DNA of 64,000 nucleotides, taken from positions 6,080,001 through 6,144,000 of the forward strand of contig NZ_CP152413.1 of NCBI RefSeq assembly GCF_038967635.1, written 5' to 3'. Numbering within the stretch: the first letter of the stretch is position 1; each line of letters starts with the position of its first letter. Of the stretch, positions 61,318 through 64,000 are shown piece after piece. Both the position numbers and the translations under genes were made by a program. Below the pieces are notes generated by a model. That model made no database searches. It was given only the letters and a program-made list of their open reading frames with translations, and was not told the DNA's origin. The DNA comes from Bradyrhizobium sp. B124. Its GTDB lineage: Bacteria > Pseudomonadota > Alphaproteobacteria > Rhizobiales > Xanthobacteraceae.

Positions 61318-61819
61318 CAAGCCAACACCCGTCACGATGGACGCGGTCTACACCGCGCCCGGCTATCTGTTCCGGCGCATGCAGCAGATCGCGGTCGCGC
61401 TGTTCATCGAGGAGTGCAAGGCGTTCGACCTGACGCCGGTGCAATACGCCGCGCTGGTCACGATCTCGACCCATCCCGGCATCGATGCCACAAGGCTTTC
61501 GGCGGTGATCGCGTTCGACCGCTCGACGCTCGGCAATGTGATCGAGCGCCTGCAGGCCAAGGAATACATCGTCCGCAAGCCGGCGCCCGAGGACAAGCGC
61601 GTCAAGCTGCTCTACCTCACCAAGGCCGGCGCCGCAGTGCTCAACGACATCATGCCCTCGGTCGACAAGGCGCAGGCGCGGATGCTGCAGCCGCTGAAGC
61701 CGGCCGACCGCAAGACGCTGCTGGCGCTCTTGACCCAGCTCGTCGACCTCAACAACGAGGCCTCGCGTGTGCCGCTGCGCGCCGAGGATGCGCTCGAGCA
61801 TCTCGGGAGGTCAGGCTGA
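61307..61819 (+). CDS. MarR-family transcriptional regulator
   Basis: 170 residues. Helix-turn-helix core VQYAALVTISTHPGIDATRL and the winged loop AFDRSTLGNVIERLQAKEYI ... RKPAPEDKRVKLLYLT. The start is taken as the ATG overlapping the isomerase stop; an ATG 10 codons later is possible. It is embedded between isomerase and hydroxylase genes, so it presumably represses the gentisate locus and responds to an aromatic ligand. Overlaps the hydroxylase start by 1 nt. Confidence 0.9.
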   Translation: MPSSKPTPVTMDAVYTAPGYLFRRMQQIAVALFIEECKAFDLTPVQYAALVTISTHPGIDATRLSAVIAFDRSTLGNVIERLQAKEYIVRKPAPEDKRVKLLYLTKAGAAVLNDIMPSVDKAQARMLQPLKPADRKTLLALLTQLVDLNNEASRVPLRAEDALEHLGRSG

Positions 61820-63003
61820 TGGCGGAGGGCAAGCCGGTCCTGATCGCGGGCGGCGGCATCGGCGGTCTCGCCGTGGCGCTCGGCCTTGCGCAGAAGGGGA
61901 TTCGCTCCATCCTGCTGGAGAAAGCTTCAGCACTCGGCGAGATCGGCGCCGGCATCCAGCTTGGGCCGAACGCGTTCCACGCCTTCGACTATCTCGGTGT
62001 CGGCGAGGCCGCGCGCAACATGGCGGTCTATATCGACCAGCTGCGGCTGATGGATGCGCTGACCGCCGACGAGATCACGCATATCGACCTCGGCGACAGC
62101 TTCCGCGCGCGGTTCGGCAATCCCTATGCCGTGGTGCATCGCGGCGACCTGCATGGCGTGTTCCTGCGCGCCTGCCAGAGCCATGAGCTGATCGAGCTGC
62201 GCGTGTCCAGCGAGGTGACAGGCTACGCGCAGGATGGTTCGTCCGTGACCGCAAACCTCGCCAATGGCGAGCGCATCACCGGACGCCTGCTGATCGGCGC
62301 CGACGGGTTGTGGTCCAACATCCGCAAGCAGGTGACGGCGGATGGCCCGCCGCGCGTCTCCGGCCACACCACCTATCGTTCCGTGATCCCGACCGAGCAG
62401 ATGCCCGAGGATCTGCGCTGGAACGCGGCGACGCTGTGGGCCGGTCCGAAATGCCACATCGTGCATTATCCGCTGTCGGGCTGGAAGGTGTTCAACCTCG
62501 TCGTCACCTATCACAACGATGCGCCGGAGCCGGTCGCGGGCAAGCCGGTCTCCGAGGACGAGGTGATGAGGGGTTTCACCCACGTCCATGAGCGGGCGCA
62601 GAACATCATCCGGCACGGCACCAACTGGAAGCTCTGGGTGCTGTGCGACCGCGACCCCACCGAGCGCTGGATCGACGACCGCGTGGTGCTGCTCGGCGAC
62701 GCCGCGCATCCGATGCTGCAATATTTCGCGCAGGGCGCCTGCCAGGCGATGGAGGACGCGGTGTGCCTGTCGCACATGCTGGCCAATCACGACGATCATG
62801 CGGCCGCGCTGGAAGCCTACCGCGCGCAACGCTTCCCGCGCACCGCGCGCGTGCAACTGATGTCACGCGCAATCGGCGAGCACGTCTACCATCCCGCCGG
62901 CGACCACGCCCGCATCCGCAACGCAATCATGAGCGCAAAGTCGCAGACGGAATGGTGCGACGACATCGCGTGGCTGTATGGCGGGACCGGGCTGGGCGGC
63001 TAG
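61819..63003 (+). CDS. FAD-dependent aromatic monooxygenase, probably 3-hydroxybenzoate 6-hydroxylase
   Basis: 394 residues of the class A flavin hydroxylases. FAD motif LIAGGGIGGLAVALGL at the start; a middle DG motif in LIGADGLWSNIRKQV; GDAAHPMLQYFAQGACQAME near residue 300. These are typical of salicylate and 3-hydroxybenzoate hydroxylases. Context (gentisate dioxygenase, maleylpyruvate isomerase) favours 3-hydroxybenzoate to gentisate with NADH and O2. Substrate specificity cannot be told from sequence, and salicylate 5-hydroxylase is an alternative role. Confidence 0.85.
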   Translation: MAEGKPVLIAGGGIGGLAVALGLAQKGIRSILLEKASALGEIGAGIQLGPNAFHAFDYLGVGEAARNMAVYIDQLRLMDALTADEITHIDLGDSFRARFGNPYAVVHRGDLHGVFLRACQSHELIELRVSSEVTGYAQDGSSVTANLANGERITGRLLIGADGLWSNIRKQVTADGPPRVSGHTTYRSVIPTEQMPEDLRWNAATLWAGPKCHIVHYPLSGWKVFNLVVTYHNDAPEPVAGKPVSEDEVMRGFTHVHERAQNIIRHGTNWKLWVLCDRDPTERWIDDRVVLLGDAAHPMLQYFAQGACQAMEDAVCLSHMLANHDDHAAALEAYRAQRFPRTARVQLMSRAIGEHVYHPAGDHARIRNAIMSAKSQTEWCDDIAWLYGGTGLGG

Positions 63004-63041
63004 CTGCTCGATGTGAGATGCGCAACATGCGGCACATTCTC

Positions 63042-63176
63042 CGTCGTCGTCCCGGACAAGCGAAGCGCGATCCGGGACCCATAACCACCGATAGCTGTTG
63101 TTATGACTAGCTGTGGCCCCAGCCTGCTCGCCACAAGCATTTGTGGTTATGGGTCCCGGCTTTCGCCGGGACGACA
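63042..63176. repeat. Dispersed inverted repeat, family B
   Basis: Opens CGTCGTCGTCCCGGACAAGC and closes GGCTTTCGCCGGGACGAC. It fills the gap between the hydroxylase and the convergent ligase gene and likely folds in the 3' ends of both. Confidence 0.75.
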
Positions 63177-63212
63177 CCGAATTTGCGGTGGCCGCGTCCA
63201 TCGACCCGCCCC

Positions 63213-64000
63213 TCACATCCGCATCACCGCCTGGCGATCGATCTTGCCGGTGCCGGTCTTCGGCAGCTCGTCGATGAATTTTACCTCGCGCGGATATTTG
63301 TACGGCAACAGCTTTGCCTTGACATAGTCCTGCAGCCGCCGCGTCGCTTCATTGGCGTCGAAGCCGGCCTTGTTCATCACCACCACGGCCCGCAGCGTCA
63401 TGCGGCGGTCCGGCAGCTCAGCGGCGTAGACGGCGCACTCGCGGACATCGGGGTGATCGGCAAGACACAGCTCGACCTCCAGCGGATAGACCCACTGGCC
63501 GGAAATCTTGACCAGATCGTCGGCGCGGCCGCGGAAGAAATGAAAACCGTCGCTGTCGCGCACAAAACGGTCGCCGGTGTAGATCCAGCCGTCCTCGCGC
63601 ACGGTCTCGGCGGTCTTGTCCGGTCGGTTCCAGTACAGTGGCGTCGCGGAATCGCCGCGCACCCACAAAATGCCTTCCTCATTGTCGCCGACCTCGCGGC
63701 CGTCGCTGTCGCGCAGCATGATCTCGTAGCCGGGCACGCGCAGGCCGGCGGCGCCGAGCTTCTTCTGCTCCGCGCGGTTGCTGAGATAGACGTGCAGCAC
63801 CTCGGTCGAGCCGAGCCCTTCGATGATCTCGAGCCCGGTGAGCCGCTTCCAGCCGTTGAACACGTCGGCCGACAGCACCTCGGCGGCCGAGACCGCCATC
63901 CGCAGCGAGGAGAGATCGGCCTGCTCGGCGCCTTCGGTCTTGGTCAGGGTGATGTAGAGCGTCGGCAGGCCGAAGAACACGGTCGGCCGGTACTGCGCAA
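63213..64000 (-). CDS. Benzoate-CoA-ligase-family AMP-dependent synthetase (partial, 5' end outside window)
   Basis: The visible 262 residues are the C-terminal part of an ANL ligase. GLGSTEVLHVYLSN is the benzoate-CoA-ligase form of the A5 motif, followed by GWIYTGDRF (A7), FRGRADDLVKISGQWVYPLE (A8) and LPKTGTGKIDRQA (A10 lysine). Family members activate benzoate, 4-hydroxybenzoate or 2-aminobenzoate to the CoA thioester; the substrate-binding N-terminal part is not seen. Convergent with the gentisate operon. Confidence 0.88.
   Translation of the reverse strand, partial: AQYRPTVFFGLPTLYITLTKTEGAEQADLSSLRMAVSAAEVLSADVFNGWKRLTGLEIIEGLGSTEVLHVYLSNRAEQKKLGAAGLRVPGYEIMLRDSDGREVGDNEEGILWVRGDSATPLYWNRPDKTAETVREDGWIYTGDRFVRDSDGFHFFRGRADDLVKISGQWVYPLEVELCLADHPDVRECAVYAAELPDRRMTLRAVVVMNKAGFDANEATRRLQDYVKAKLLPYKYPREVKFIDELPKTGTGKIDRQAVMRM

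Overview
The window reads as chromosomal DNA of a Bradyrhizobium-like alphaproteobacterium. The grounds are high GC with strong GC3 bias, a CyoABC quinol oxidase, many small acyl-CoA and aromatic catabolic operons, LivK-type binding proteins, and several families of dispersed palindromic repeats in the gaps that resemble those of bradyrhizobial genomes. Genus is inferred from gene content; no rRNA or marker gene is present.

Layout. 1-9.3 kb: a cytochrome bo3 oxidase operon (cyoABC, minus, cut by the window edge), a divergent MFS transporter, an outer-membrane phenol-MetA-type protein, a small cytochrome c, and a thermonuclease/M48 lipoprotein-protease pair. 9.4-19.7 kb: a fatty or aromatic acyl-CoA block with a LivK-like binding protein, two enoyl-CoA hydratases, a VOC protein, an ADP-forming acyl-CoA synthetase and two acyl-CoA dehydrogenases. 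An animal-type heme peroxidase is wedged into this block between two copies of the synthetase 3' end. 19.9-26.7 kb: a second catabolic unit (CoA ligase, LivK-like protein, old-yellow-enzyme oxidoreductase and IclR regulator on minus; a lactonase-like metallo-hydrolase and an SDR divergent). 26.8-32.6 kb: small stress, membrane and secreted proteins, a ketopantoate reductase, and LuxR- and TetR-type regulators. 32.6-34.1 kb: an EthA-like Baeyer-Villiger monooxygenase opposite the TetR gene. 34.3 kb: tRNA-Arg(CCU), followed by a short, compositionally different patch with two unknown genes. 35.8-40.6 kb: a UbiA / DprE1-like / DprE2-like / GT87 cluster, best read as polyprenyl-phospho-D-arabinose synthesis plus a GT-C glycosyltransferase. 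40.8-53.7 kb: a TPR protein, aspartase, two flavoenzymes, a RoxA-like diheme protein, a hydrolase, a racemase, an SDR, a ketopantoate-reductase homologue and an enoyl-CoA hydratase. 54-59.3 kb: a LysR regulator divergent from a flavin oxidoreductase and an SsuABC-type ABC transporter. 59.4-64 kb: a gentisate pathway (3-hydroxybenzoate 6-hydroxylase, gentisate dioxygenase, maleylpyruvate isomerase, MarR) and the 3' part of a benzoate-CoA-ligase-type gene.

How the parts work together. The 59.4-63.0 kb genes give 3-hydroxybenzoate -> gentisate -> maleylpyruvate -> fumarylpyruvate; the final hydrolase is not in the window. The 9.4-26.7 kb genes look like uptake, CoA activation, dehydrogenation and hydration modules. 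The most unusual unit is the arabinose cluster at 35.8-40.6 kb. It combines a mycobacterial-type donor pathway with a membrane glycosyltransferase of unknown acceptor, and it has a degenerate HAD domain and a substituted DprE1 cysteine position.
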